Source of the DNA: Acidobacterium sp.
GTDB lineage: Bacteria > Acidobacteriota > Terriglobia > Terriglobales > Acidobacteriaceae
DNA: 43,105 nucleotides
Assembly: GCA_027315385.1 (NCBI GenBank)
Contig: DAHUYD010000128.1
Span: forward strand, 1-43,105
Direction of reading: 5' to 3'
In this document: positions 23,245-32,262 of the stretch, one piece after another
Numbering within the stretch: the first letter of the stretch is position 1
Layout of the letters: each line of letters begins with the position of its first letter
Translations under genes and position numbers: made by a program
Notes under the pieces: generated by a model
What the model was told of the DNA's origin: nothing
Databases searched by the model: none
The model's input: only the letters and a program-made list of their open reading frames with translations

Positions 23245-26200
23245 ATGGCAGAAACAAGCACAGTTCGCCGCATGCTGATGCAGCCTTTGCTGTGGACTCT
23301 GATTTATGGCTCGCTGGTTCTGTACGGGCTCTATGCCTTCTGGAAGATTCCTGTGGAAGTTCTGCCACGGTTCAATTTCCCGGAGATCAGTGTCATCACG
23401 CACGAACCCGGCGCCACCGCCGCTGAACTTGAATCGCAGATTGCATGGCCCGTGGAAGGCGAAATCATGGCGCTGCCGAATCTGGTCGATGTGCGCTCCA
23501 GCATGGGCAATGGTCTGGTGGAGACCGACATTCGCTTCCGCGAAGGCACCGCTGCCGAGCAGGACTTAATGGCCGTGAACGGCGCCATCGACCGCGTGCG
23601 CGCGCAGATGCCCGCCAGTGTGCAGCCGTTTACCGGGATCATGGGAACGGGCATTAACGAAGTCGCCGACTACAGCCTCGCGATACCCGCGCGGGATTCG
23701 CCCGCCGAGGTCGAGCGAGCCGTGATGGCCGGCGTGGTGCCGGCGCTGCGGGCGCTGCCGGGGGTTTACCGGGTGGAGGTCTACGGCGCGGGCCAGGAGG
23801 CCCTGTGGGTCCAGCCCGATCTCGAAGCGATGTACCGCTACGGCGTGCCCATCTCTTCCCTGCTGGACGCCCTGCAGCAGCAGGTGGTGCTCGATCGCGG
23901 CGGTTACGTGAGGCAGGGCCACCAGGATTTGTTCATCGAACTGCGCAGCCTGCCGACGAAGATACGTGCTCTGGAGGACGTCCCGGTTTCCGGCGGGAAG
24001 GGTCCGATTCCCCTGAGGCAACTGGCGCGTATTGTGCGGGCTCCCGTCCCGACGCTGAACGCTGCGCTTCTGGACGGACAGCCGAGCGTTGCGATGGTGG
24101 TGTTCAAGCAACCCGGAGCCTCCACGATTCCTGTGAATGAAAGCGTCCGGCGCACTCTCGCTCAAACGGCCCGGCAACTGCCCTCCGGGGTGAAATGGGT
24201 GAGCATCTACGATCAGGGCCACCTGGTCCACATGGTGGGCGCGGACCTGAGCAGAAACCTGGTGATTGGAGGAGTGCTGGCGATCGCAGTGCTGCTCTGG
24301 GTGCTGGGCGCCGGACGGGGCATCTGGATTCTGGCGCTCAGCATTCCCCTCTCGCTGCTCCTCGGAATCGCATGCCTCTATGCGGCGGGACAGAGCCTGA
24401 ACCTGATGACGCTCGGCGCTCTGACGATTGCGGTGGGTTTGCTGAGCGACGATGGCATCATCGTCCTCGAGAGCATCTACCGCCGCTGGGAACAAGGCGA
24501 TGAGCACTGGCAGGGCGTAACGCAGGGGCTCAGGGATATCGTGGGGCCCGACGTCACCGGTACGCTGACCACCGTTTCTGTCTTCATTCCGCTGCTCTTT
24601 GTCGGAGGCCTCGCGGGGCTTTTCTTCATCCCGTTCGCGCAGGCCATGGCATTCTCCCTGCTCGCGTCTCTGCTGATTTCGATCAGCTTCATTCCGCTCA
24701 GTCTTGGCTTTCTCAGCGCCAAAGCGCGCACCACTCCCACTATCGCCGGGCGAGCGCTGGACTGGCTCCGTGTGCGTAACACGCGACTCTTCGATTTAGT
24801 GGCCCGATACCCGAAGCTGAGTGCCGCCATCTGCGTTCTGCTTCTCGCCGGCAGTCTCGCCGGGCTCGCGCTGGTGCCGGTCAACTTCCTTCCGCTGCCG
24901 AACGAGGGGGTTCTGCTGGAGAGTTTCACCCTGCCGCCGGGCAGTTCCCTGCTGGATACCGAGCGCGTGGTCCTGAGCATGACCCGCAGGCTGGAGGCGG
25001 ACTCTGCCGTGGATCACGTGTTCGCGAGGATCGGTTCGGCTTCGACCGAAATCTATACGGAACCCGCCTACGCCGGCGAGATTCAGATCACGCTGAAGCC
25101 CAGCGTGAACATGAACAGCCTCGACAGCATCAGCGACCGGATGCTCAGCGAAACAAAGACCGGCGGCGTCCAGCTTTCGATGGATACGCCCACCATCGAA
25201 CGGGTCGGCGAGAGCCTTTCCGGACTGCCGCAACCATTCGTCATCGACGTGTTCGGAAGCAGCATCGGCGAACTCCGAAAGTTAAGCGAACAAATGGTTC
25301 AGCGATTGGGTCCGATCCCGGCCCTGAGTGGAATTTTCGATAACGACGGGTATCAGATCACCGAATTGCAGGTGACTCCCCGAGTCGATGCGCTGGCCGT
25401 ACGGCATCTCACGCCGGCCCAGCTCTACGCCCAGGTGCGCCCACTCCTCAACGGCGAAGTGGTTGCAGAAATACCGGAAGGCAATGTGCCGCTGGCACTT
25501 TACGTTCGCATGGCGGATGCGCCGGATCAGTCTCTTGAGGACCTGGAGCGATTGCCCATCCGCACCGACGGATGGACTCCGCTGGGCCAACTGGCCGACA
25601 TTCAAATGGTCCCCACGCCGAACGAGATCCGGCACATTGAGGGAGCCCGCGCTCTCGAAATCCTTGCCACCCCGAGGGGGCCGCTGGGCAGCACCATCGC
25701 GGCTGCGCGCAAGGCGCTCGCCGGAGTGCCTCTGCCACCGGGATATCGATACGCTTTCGGCGGACTCTATCCGCAGCTCGAAAGCGCCGCTCTGGGCTTA
25801 GGAGCCGCCGCCATCGCGGCCTTCCTGCTGATGGTGGCCATCATGATCCTGCAGTTCGACGGCCTGCTCGTTTCCGGGCTGCTTCTTCTCCAGATTCCTC
25901 TGGCACTTACCGGAGGTGCGCTGGCTCTGCTGGTGAGCGGGGTTGGACTGAATGCGATCGGTATGGTCGCATTCCTCACGCTGGTCGGAATCGGTTTGAA
26001 TCACGGAATCGTGCTGCTGTACCGCGCTCGGAAAAATGAGGGGGCGGGGATGGCTCCGGAAGCCGCGGTTCAGGAAGCTGTACATGTCCGTTTTCGGCCC
26101 ATTGCCCTGACCACGCTCACTGCCGTTCTCGGCATGTTGCCGACAGCGCTCGGCTGGGGCCAGGGCGCGGCGCCCGAGCAGGGACTGGCCGCGGTCATTC

Positions 26201-26301
26201 TTGGCGGGATTCTCTGGAGCGCTCTGCTCAGCACGAATCTTCTGCCGGCGCTTTATCTGCACATGCGCCGTCGTCAGATCGCAAAGGAGGCTCAGGCATG
26301 A
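23245..26301 (+). CDS. RND-family efflux pump, HME-like
   Basis: The ATG at 23245 lies 5 bases after the adaptor stop and gives 1018 residues, the usual RND length. There are twelve predicted helices in two halves with two large periplasmic loops. Helix 4 carries the Asp pair in VGLLSDDGIIVLESI, the proton-relay site of the family. In helix 10 the Lys of AcrB-type pumps is replaced: the aligned segment is GIGLNHGIVLLYRARK, closer to the heavy-metal (CzcA/CusA) group. The Met-rich metal-relay residues of CusA are not evident. The substrate could be metal ions or organic compounds; I cannot decide. Confidence 0.9.
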   Translation: MAETSTVRRMLMQPLLWTLIYGSLVLYGLYAFWKIPVEVLPRFNFPEISVITHEPGATAAELESQIAWPVEGEIMALPNLVDVRSSMGNGLVETDIRFREGTAAEQDLMAVNGAIDRVRAQMPASVQPFTGIMGTGINEVADYSLAIPARDSPAEVERAVMAGVVPALRALPGVYRVEVYGAGQEALWVQPDLEAMYRYGVPISSLLDALQQQVVLDRGGYVRQGHQDLFIELRSLPTKIRALEDVPVSGGKGPIPLRQLARIVRAPVPTLNAALLDGQPSVAMVVFKQPGASTIPVNESVRRTLAQTARQLPSGVKWVSIYDQGHLVHMVGADLSRNLVIGGVLAIAVLLWVLGAGRGIWILALSIPLSLLLGIACLYAAGQSLNLMTLGALTIAVGLLSDDGIIVLESIYRRWEQGDEHWQGVTQGLRDIVGPDVTGTLTTVSVFIPLLFVGGLAGLFFIPFAQAMAFSLLASLLISISFIPLSLGFLSAKARTTPTIAGRALDWLRVRNTRLFDLVARYPKLSAAICVLLLAGSLAGLALVPVNFLPLPNEGVLLESFTLPPGSSLLDTERVVLSMTRRLEADSAVDHVFARIGSASTEIYTEPAYAGEIQITLKPSVNMNSLDSISDRMLSETKTGGVQLSMDTPTIERVGESLSGLPQPFVIDVFGSSIGELRKLSEQMVQRLGPIPALSGIFDNDGYQITELQVTPRVDALAVRHLTPAQLYAQVRPLLNGEVVAEIPEGNVPLALYVRMADAPDQSLEDLERLPIRTDGWTPLGQLADIQMVPTPNEIRHIEGARALEILATPRGPLGSTIAAARKALAGVPLPPGYRYAFGGLYPQLESAALGLGAAAIAAFLLMVAIMILQFDGLLVSGLLLLQIPLALTGGALALLVSGVGLNAIGMVAFLTLVGIGLNHGIVLLYRARKNEGAGMAPEAAVQEAVHVRFRPIALTTLTAVLGMLPTALGWGQGAAPEQGLAAVILGGILWSALLSTNLLPALYLHMRRRQIAKEAQA

Positions 26302-27638
26302 GACATCTGGCCCGCGAATGTGCCGGAGCACTGGCATCCCTGATCCTGCTGACGATTGCGGGCTGCGCGGCGTATCATCCTTCTCCTCTGCCGGCCGCAC
26401 CCGACCTTGCGCGCGTGCCCACCCTTACCTTGCCGGCCGCTCAGATCCATGTTCCGGGGCTTGCGCCCCACGCCATTCCAGCCGGCGGTCTCGATGAGGT
26501 TACGGTGATGACTCTCGCCGTTCTCAACAATCCCGATCTGAAAGCCGCACGCCTGCAGGCCGGCGTGGCCAGCGCGCAAGTCCTGCGGGCGGGGCTGTTG
26601 CCGGATCCCCACTTCGATGCGGGTTTCGCCAGCTCGGCGCTGAACTACGGCGGCATGCTCAGCCTGAGCCAGGACATTCAGAGCATCTTGATGCGAGGGG
26701 CGGCGCAGGCGGCAGCCAGGGCATCGGCGAAGCAGGTCGATCTGAACATCCTGTGGCACGAAATTCAGGTTGCCGAGCGGGCGCGCGAACTGTTCATCCA
26801 GGAAACAGCGGACTGGCAACTCCGGCAGGTTCTGGGGTCGAATCAGACGCTTCTTCAGGAAAATTATCGCCGCGATGAAACAGCCATGGAGCGCGGAGAC
26901 ACCACCGCCGGGGTTGCCGCGGCGGACCTGACCCTGGCCGCCGATGCGGATACGGCGGTCCGGCAGTTAGAGACAGAGCTGAATCAAACGCGCCACGAGC
27001 TCAATGCGCTGCTGGGGATTCAGCCGGACGTGCAGCTTCACCTCATCGGAACAGCGCAGCTGAAGCCGCTCTCGAAGGCGGAATTCAATCAGGCAGTGTC
27101 GGCCCTTCCTCACCGCCGCGCCGATCTTCTGGCGCTTCAGGCTGGCTACCAGAGCCAGGAGGAGACGCTGCGGCGGGCCATTCTCGGTCAGTTCCCCGGG
27201 TTGAGTGCGGGCGTTAACCTTGAGCGCGATCCAGTGGAGGGCGTGAATGCGTTCGGTCCCGAGGTGACGTTGACCCTGCCGGTGTTCAATCGGAATCGAG
27301 GCCAGATCGCGGTGGAGCGAGCCACGCGCGCAGTGCTGCGCCAGCAATATCAGGCGCGGCTCGACTCGTCCGTCAGCCAGGTCGATGAAGTCTGGCGCGC
27401 CAGCCAGATCATGGCCGGCCAGCTGAGGGATCTCGATCGGCAATTGCCTGTTCTGGAACAAACCGCAGCTACCGCGGAGCAGAGTTTCCGCGAAGACAAT
27501 CTCAACGCCGCTCTCTATGTGACGACCCGCTCCGCGTTCCTGGCAAAAGAAACGGAAGCGATTCGACTCCGGGCCTCGCTCGAAAATGCGAGGTCGGCCC
27601 TCTCAACGCTGCTGGGTTTGCCCTTTGGCGCCTCGTAG
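26298..27638 (+). CDS. TolC/CusC-like outer-membrane efflux lipoprotein
   Basis: The 446-residue protein starts with an ATGA overlap on the pump's stop codon, preceded by AAAGGAGG. The signal ends in lipobox TIAGC, so the mature protein is lipidated. Two repeated OEP domains show alternating long helices and strands, with the FGPEVTLTLPVFNRNRGQ segment typical of NodT/CusC-type factors. It completes the tripartite pump with the adaptor and RND protein upstream. Confidence 0.88.
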   Translation: MRHLARECAGALASLILLTIAGCAAYHPSPLPAAPDLARVPTLTLPAAQIHVPGLAPHAIPAGGLDEVTVMTLAVLNNPDLKAARLQAGVASAQVLRAGLLPDPHFDAGFASSALNYGGMLSLSQDIQSILMRGAAQAAARASAKQVDLNILWHEIQVAERARELFIQETADWQLRQVLGSNQTLLQENYRRDETAMERGDTTAGVAAADLTLAADADTAVRQLETELNQTRHELNALLGIQPDVQLHLIGTAQLKPLSKAEFNQAVSALPHRRADLLALQAGYQSQEETLRRAILGQFPGLSAGVNLERDPVEGVNAFGPEVTLTLPVFNRNRGQIAVERATRAVLRQQYQARLDSSVSQVDEVWRASQIMAGQLRDLDRQLPVLEQTAATAEQSFREDNLNAALYVTTRSAFLAKETEAIRLRASLENARSALSTLLGLPFGAS

Positions 27639-27641
27639 GCT

Positions 27642-27657
27642 GAGGGCTTCCGCCCTC
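27642..27657 (+). terminator. Stem-loop after the efflux operon
   Basis: GAGGGC-TTCC-GCCCTC forms a 6-bp stem with a tetraloop, 4 bases after the TolC-like gene's stop. No T-run follows, so it may be a weak terminator or a 3'-end stabiliser. Confidence 0.45.
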
Positions 27658-27752
27658 GCCAAGGACCGGCATCCGGAAATAGAGCGTTGGAGCATCCACA
27701 AGCGTGTGCATCAACAACCTGGCGACCACAAAGCCCGATTGGGTGAAGGGCA

Positions 27753-27863
27753 GTAACTCACGGCCAGACAGGCGGAAAGGATTCCGTCGCGGCTATGAAT
27801 CCTCCCTCATCGTGTTGAGTTACGGACGCGGATACGGCCGAGGCCTCCTATCCTCAGTAACTC
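27753..27863. repeat. Three GTAACTC-type elements between convergent genes
   Basis: GTAACTCA (27753-27760), TGAGTTAC (27816-27823, inverted) and GTAACTC (27857-27863) lie in the 250-base gap. The first two can form an 8-bp stem. The function is unknown; chance or a decayed mobile end are both possible. Confidence 0.3.
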
Positions 27864-27890
27864 GGGCCATTGCGTCGCACCCGAGTCGAC

Positions 27891-29267
27891 TCAATACGCA
27901 TTCACGGCGGCGACGATTCCCTGCTCCGACATGTTCCCCACGCCGCTCCAGTAGACCGGCCATGTGTGGTCGATGATGGTGTTGCCGGAATTGTTGCCGG
28001 AGAAGTAGTACTTCCGAAAGAGGGCCTGCATGGCCGGATCCGAAGCCAGCTTTGGAAACAGCGTTTCGAGAGACTCCGGGGAATAGTTCGGGGCCTGATA
28101 GGCGTCGGTGAAGGTGTAGTAATTCTGGAACTGGCTGGGCGGCGCCTGGGCTTCGAGGCTGTATTTCATCGCGAGATAGTCGCCGGGCGCGAAGGTGCGG
28201 AGGTCGAGAGTAAACAGCTTGTAGGCAGGATCGTTGGCAAAGACCGGGCTGATTCCCGGAGCCACATCGAGAGGACATCCCCGCAGCATGATCCGATATT
28301 CGTCCATGTGGGTGTGGCCGGCAATTGCCATGACGACCACGCCCGGATAGCTGCCGATTGTTGCAAGGAAGGAAGTTTGATAGTCGGCGTCCCACATCAT
28401 CGCCGCGCCCGCAATATGGCCATTGCTGTCTACATTGGCCGCTGTGGCTCCAAGAAATCCACCCACCGGCACGTGCATCAGGATCCAGACCTTCTGGCCG
28501 GCGGCCTGCGCCGCTCTGAGCTTCGCGTCCAGCCACGTAAGCTGTGCGGCGACGGCGGCCGAATTATCGCCGGGCACATAGGGCGAGCAGAGAATGGTAT
28601 TCAGACCGATCGCCATCATCGCTCCGCCAAAGAGCTCGACCGCATAGTTGCCGACCGTCGTGAAGGTGCTCATGAAATCCGTCCGGTCTGCGGCTCCGTT
28701 CAGCATCTGCATATAGAAACTGTGCGCGTTGTTGGCCAGAAAGCTGCTGTCCGGACCATAGCCGGTATACGAGTCGCAGTTGCCAACGGCGAAGAGGACA
28801 GGAATGCTCCCTGCCGCATTCCTGATCTGCTGCATGACAAACGACGCGGTCTTATCGGCAAAGGATACGAACCGCGCCTGATCGCCGCTGCCCGAGGCCT
28901 GCTGGTATAAGCCGGCCATGTTATGTCCAAGTAGGTCGCCGGTATAGATCGCAACCCGGCTCGCTCCCAGGTTTTGCTGTACGCTGGCCAGGGCCAGCTT
29001 CAGGAGCGGGTAATTAGTATCGGCTCCCCAGAGCGAGGGGGCCGTGACTCCGGCCGATTCGAAGATACCTTGCCACTGGCTTGCATCCGCTGCATCGAGG
29101 GCCTGAAACACCTTCGGATCGTCGGCATAGAACGGGTTGAAATGTATATCGGAGAAGGCCAGTAACGGAGAACTGCCGTGCGCGAAGGCATTTCCTGCTC
29201 CGCCGCACCCGGAGATCAGGGCGGCGCTGGCCAGTTCAAGAAACGTTCGGCGAGAAACGTGGGGCAT
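27891..29267 (-). CDS. Tat-exported calcineurin-like metallophosphoesterase lipoprotein
   Basis: The ATG at 29267 follows CGGAGATTCAAT, giving 458 residues; the longer frame starting at 29372 is not needed. The N-terminus combines a Tat motif SRRTFLELA with a lipobox LISGC, so it is probably exported folded and lipidated. Metal-binding motifs of the calcineurin-like family appear in order: SDIHFNP, YTGDLLGHN, VGNCDSY, LMHVPVGG and AGHTHMDE. The order and spacing resemble acid-sphingomyelinase-like phosphodiesterases. The natural substrate is unknown. A pseudo-palindromic LacI-type site lies about 290 bases upstream. Confidence 0.85.
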   Translation of the reverse strand: MPHVSRRTFLELASAALISGCGGAGNAFAHGSSPLLAFSDIHFNPFYADDPKVFQALDAADASQWQGIFESAGVTAPSLWGADTNYPLLKLALASVQQNLGASRVAIYTGDLLGHNMAGLYQQASGSGDQARFVSFADKTASFVMQQIRNAAGSIPVLFAVGNCDSYTGYGPDSSFLANNAHSFYMQMLNGAADRTDFMSTFTTVGNYAVELFGGAMMAIGLNTILCSPYVPGDNSAAVAAQLTWLDAKLRAAQAAGQKVWILMHVPVGGFLGATAANVDSNGHIAGAAMMWDADYQTSFLATIGSYPGVVVMAIAGHTHMDEYRIMLRGCPLDVAPGISPVFANDPAYKLFTLDLRTFAPGDYLAMKYSLEAQAPPSQFQNYYTFTDAYQAPNYSPESLETLFPKLASDPAMQALFRKYYFSGNNSGNTIIDHTWPVYWSGVGNMSEQGIVAAVNAY

Positions 29268-29611
29268 ATTGAATCTCCGTTTACGGCTTCTTCGGGCCGC
29301 GCCTCGGGGCGAGGGCCGGAATTGAGGGGCAGCTTTCCGCAGCAGGGTTGGCGTTGCGATTCCCAGGGACAATCCGTTGCGGTAAGCGGGCCATCAGCAG
29401 CGATCTCATCAGGAACAACCGAGGCGGCAGCGCGTGGGTCATCTTGTGTTCAACCGGCATAGAAGGCGATCAATTCTTCTATCGGCCCCATCCGGCGAAG
29501 GGTCGACCTCCGGGGCGCTGTTTGGATGCAGTGAGACGGCGGTTAAGTCCCAATCTGGGAAACGGTTCCACTTACTATATCCGTCAATTCATCGCGAGGG
29601 AGCGGCAGCGT
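29268..29611. other. Spacer between the GH140-like gene and the metallophosphoesterase gene
   Basis: The 344 bases contain no convincing gene. The only clear element is a LacI-type operator candidate at 29558-29569. A plus-strand frame crosses the stretch but antisense to the GH140-like gene, and it is rejected. Confidence 0.5.
29558..29569. promoter_or_regulatory. LacI-family operator candidate
   Basis: GGAAACGGTTCC has half-sites GGAA/TTCC around an A-CG-G centre, matching the usual LacI/GalR-family layout with a central CG. It lies just past the GH140-like gene's stop and upstream of the metallophosphoesterase gene. No LacI gene is in the window. Confidence 0.4.
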
Positions 29612-31471
29612 TCACTCCTCTTCCGCCGGGCCGGGGCCGGCTGCGATCAGCTGGATACCCCAGTCGCCGCCGGTGGGCACCTGCGGCAACTGGATCACGC
29701 CTGTCACTCCCGAGCGCAGCATGCCCGCGTCTTTCCAGCTTCCATCCCGCGGATTGAACCAACGGGCGCGATATGCGGTGTTCAGTTTGGCGCCCCGAAT
29801 TTGCGCCTGGGGCGCGCCTTTCTCGAAGTAGGCCAGGAAGATATCCTTATCCGGCGTGCGCGCGCAGTATGCCCAGCCGTCGTAGGATTTCAGATCGTAG
29901 TTCCTGTCGGGAGAAACCAGATCCGCATTCGGCACCAGGTCCTGGTAGCGTCTGCCGATCGAGAAAGCGAACTGCCGCAGGTATTTCACCTGCGCGCCTG
30001 AAATCCAGCGAAAGGCGTCCCACATCTTCGTTGGGGCGGCAGGTTCGATATCCGCTCCCCAGATGCCCTCGGCGCCGTAAACGTACCCGCCGAGGCCGCC
30101 GGAGAGAAAGCTGCCGTACATCGACGAACGCATCAAGCGCGCATCGCGCGGTGTCCCGCCTGCTGCGCCGTATTGATAACCGTTTCCCCCGAGACCGCGC
30201 ACATCCTTGTAGCCGGAATAGTAGGGCTCGCCGTTGATGGCGGGCTGCGGCGGCGAAACGGCGTGGAAGATCTCGGTGAGATACCAATAGCTGTTGTGCT
30301 CGCGCTGATTGCCGATTTGCTGCAGCGTAACCCAGCTCGGCGTCCCCCAGTTTTCCAGTGTCGAAGGATTGGCGTTCGCAGAAAGCAGGGTGCCAAAGGG
30401 CGGCGGCCCGTACTTGTGCATCACTTCATCGATCGCCTGATCGAAATCATTCGGCCCGACACTCTCGCTGATGATGTCCAGGTGAATCGGGCTGAGGACG
30501 ACATTGTTGGCCTGCCATCGCGACCACACGTACTCGATAAAACGCGCGTAGGAGTCCGGCCAGGAATAGTACTTCTTCCAGCAGAGGCTTGCGTCGCGCC
30601 GAGATACTTCGATAAAGACGACAAAACCGTGCTGGTTGAGATAGTCGATTTTCCGGTCGATGGCGTCGAAGTAGGCGGGATTGATGCGGTTTACGTCGGG
30701 AAACACATTCTCATACCCCGGCACTCTGCCCGGAAAAAGGAAGGGCCGGCCGCCTTCGTTATCCATGTTTTTGGCGCTGCCGGTACCGAATTCGAGCCAT
30801 GCCGAGCGCACCGTTGTGCCGTCCTTCATCACCAGGTGCCAGGATTGCCCATCGGTTTCCCAGTTGGGAAACGCGGCGATCATGTTGATCCAGTTGTAGC
30901 CCTGTGCCTGCCGGAAGCGGACATAATCTTTGAATCCGGCGCCAGGTCCGATGGGGCGATGCCGGTTGTCGTGATACCAGCGGAAGCGATTGGTTCCTGC
31001 CGCCCACCAGGTATCACCCTGCACCAGAAAAGGAGTGCCGTCGGCTAACTCGAGAGCGTGGCCGTTTTTCGAGGGGCGCAGGAAGCCACGCCGCAACGGA
31101 TTCGCCTGCTTCCCGGCATCGCTCCATTCAATGGCGTGGAACGATCCGTGTCTGCCATCGAGGCCCGGATCGCGGGGCGCCGAGCCGCTTGTCCAGTGCC
31201 AGTCGCCGGGTTCGGTTGCCACCAGGCGCACGCGGAATGTGCGGCCTCCATCCCAGAAACCATACACGCGCTTTTTGAAATGCGGTCCGGTCAGATCCAC
31301 CCAGACCACCATGCCGGTGTACGGATTGGCATAGGAGCGGGCGGAATTCAGCGTGATCTGCTGCTTCTGCCACACGTGCACCTGGGCGGCGGCGGGCCTG
31401 GTCCAGCAGCCGCAAACCGCAATGCAGACAAGCGCAGCCCACGCCTTTCGGCCGATTGCAGCAGCCCTCAT
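29612..31471 (-). CDS. Secreted GH140/apiosidase-like glycoside hydrolase (DUF5060-DUF4038)
   Basis: The 619-residue protein starts at the ATG at 31471 after GGGAGG. A signal peptide (about 1-29, AAA-Q) is followed by a DUF5060-like beta domain (about 30-125; NPYTGMVVWVDLTGP, FWDGGRTFRVR). A DUF4038-type TIM barrel (about 130-510) then carries FLVQGDTWWAAGTN, a GYNWINMIAAFPNW strand, HLDIISE and INGEPYYSGY. That Glu is at the position of a catalytic Glu in apiosidase-like families. A C-terminal putative collagen-binding-like domain covers about 525-610. Characterised relatives act on apiose-containing pectin, but the specificity here is open. Confidence 0.8.
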   Translation of the reverse strand: MRAAAIGRKAWAALVCIAVCGCWTRPAAAQVHVWQKQQITLNSARSYANPYTGMVVWVDLTGPHFKKRVYGFWDGGRTFRVRLVATEPGDWHWTSGSAPRDPGLDGRHGSFHAIEWSDAGKQANPLRRGFLRPSKNGHALELADGTPFLVQGDTWWAAGTNRFRWYHDNRHRPIGPGAGFKDYVRFRQAQGYNWINMIAAFPNWETDGQSWHLVMKDGTTVRSAWLEFGTGSAKNMDNEGGRPFLFPGRVPGYENVFPDVNRINPAYFDAIDRKIDYLNQHGFVVFIEVSRRDASLCWKKYYSWPDSYARFIEYVWSRWQANNVVLSPIHLDIISESVGPNDFDQAIDEVMHKYGPPPFGTLLSANANPSTLENWGTPSWVTLQQIGNQREHNSYWYLTEIFHAVSPPQPAINGEPYYSGYKDVRGLGGNGYQYGAAGGTPRDARLMRSSMYGSFLSGGLGGYVYGAEGIWGADIEPAAPTKMWDAFRWISGAQVKYLRQFAFSIGRRYQDLVPNADLVSPDRNYDLKSYDGWAYCARTPDKDIFLAYFEKGAPQAQIRGAKLNTAYRARWFNPRDGSWKDAGMLRSGVTGVIQLPQVPTGGDWGIQLIAAGPGPAEEE

Positions 31472-31550
31472 GAAAAGAACCTCCCGCGGCGGATTTGCTG
31501 GTTATGCTGAGTTTCAGCGGTCGCGTCAATGGCGCGCCGGAGGAGATCCG

Positions 31551-32099
31551 ATGACCAGACTCGTGCTTGTCGCCATGCTCGTTGCATCATTTGCCCTTCC
31601 CGCTCAGGAAACTCGCCGGGAGGTTTATCATCGCTCGGCGAATTCCGCCGACGATGCGCGGCCTGACAATCCGGCGGTGCCCGATGTCCTTGCCGTCAGC
31701 GCACACCTGCAACGCATCGTGATCCTGCGCTTCAAGTACAACACGGATCTGCTCGCCGGGCTGCAGCGCGAGATCCGCGAGCAGAAGATCCGCAATGCCG
31801 TGATTCTGGGCGCCGTGGGATCGGTGCGCGGCTACCAGGTGCATCAGGTTGGCAACCGCACGCTGCCGCCCAAGGACGTATTCGTGAGGGACCCCACGGC
31901 GCACGCTGACATTATCGGCATGAGCGGCATTGTGATGGACGGCCGTGTACACCCGCACATTACGCTGGCCAATGCCGATAGGGCTTTCGGCGGCCACCTG
32001 GAGACCGGCACCACCGTCTTCACATTTGCCGTGGTCACGCTGGGCGTGCTCGACGACAGCCTCAGCCTGAAAAAGTTCGACGACTGGAACTACCGTTGA
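31551..32099 (+). CDS. Exported PPC/DUF296-domain protein
   Basis: The ATG at 31551 follows GGAGGAGATCC and gives 182 residues. The N-terminus (MTRLVLVAMLVASFALPAQ) is a clear signal peptide. Residues about 50-180 form a PPC (DUF296) domain: ILRFKYNTDLLAGL, AVILGAVGSVRGYQVHQV and VHPHITLANADRAFGGHLE, with the conserved His residues that bind metal in bacterial PPC trimers. In plants the same domain is joined to AT-hooks in nuclear proteins, while here it is exported. It diverges from the GH140-like gene across 79 bases, so the two may share control. Confidence 0.8.
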   Translation: MTRLVLVAMLVASFALPAQETRREVYHRSANSADDARPDNPAVPDVLAVSAHLQRIVILRFKYNTDLLAGLQREIREQKIRNAVILGAVGSVRGYQVHQVGNRTLPPKDVFVRDPTAHADIIGMSGIVMDGRVHPHITLANADRAFGGHLETGTTVFTFAVVTLGVLDDSLSLKKFDDWNYR

Positions 32100-32262
32100 T
32101 CGTTCCGATCTCGCGCGTGTTTCCTCGCGAAGCCCGGGCGGCGGCGTGCCGTTTCAGCGCCTCAGGAGCGTGCGGCGCAGCGCGATCGCGGAGCCGCCAT
32201 CACGCGGACTGCGCTGCCGGTGGACTCATCAGGCGCGGGGCGGCCGCATCGCCGAGCGGGCC

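Noticed and set aside
28166-28910. Plus-strand frame antisense to the metallophosphoesterase
   Set aside because: Open only because of high GC third positions on the true coding strand; its product has no domain features.
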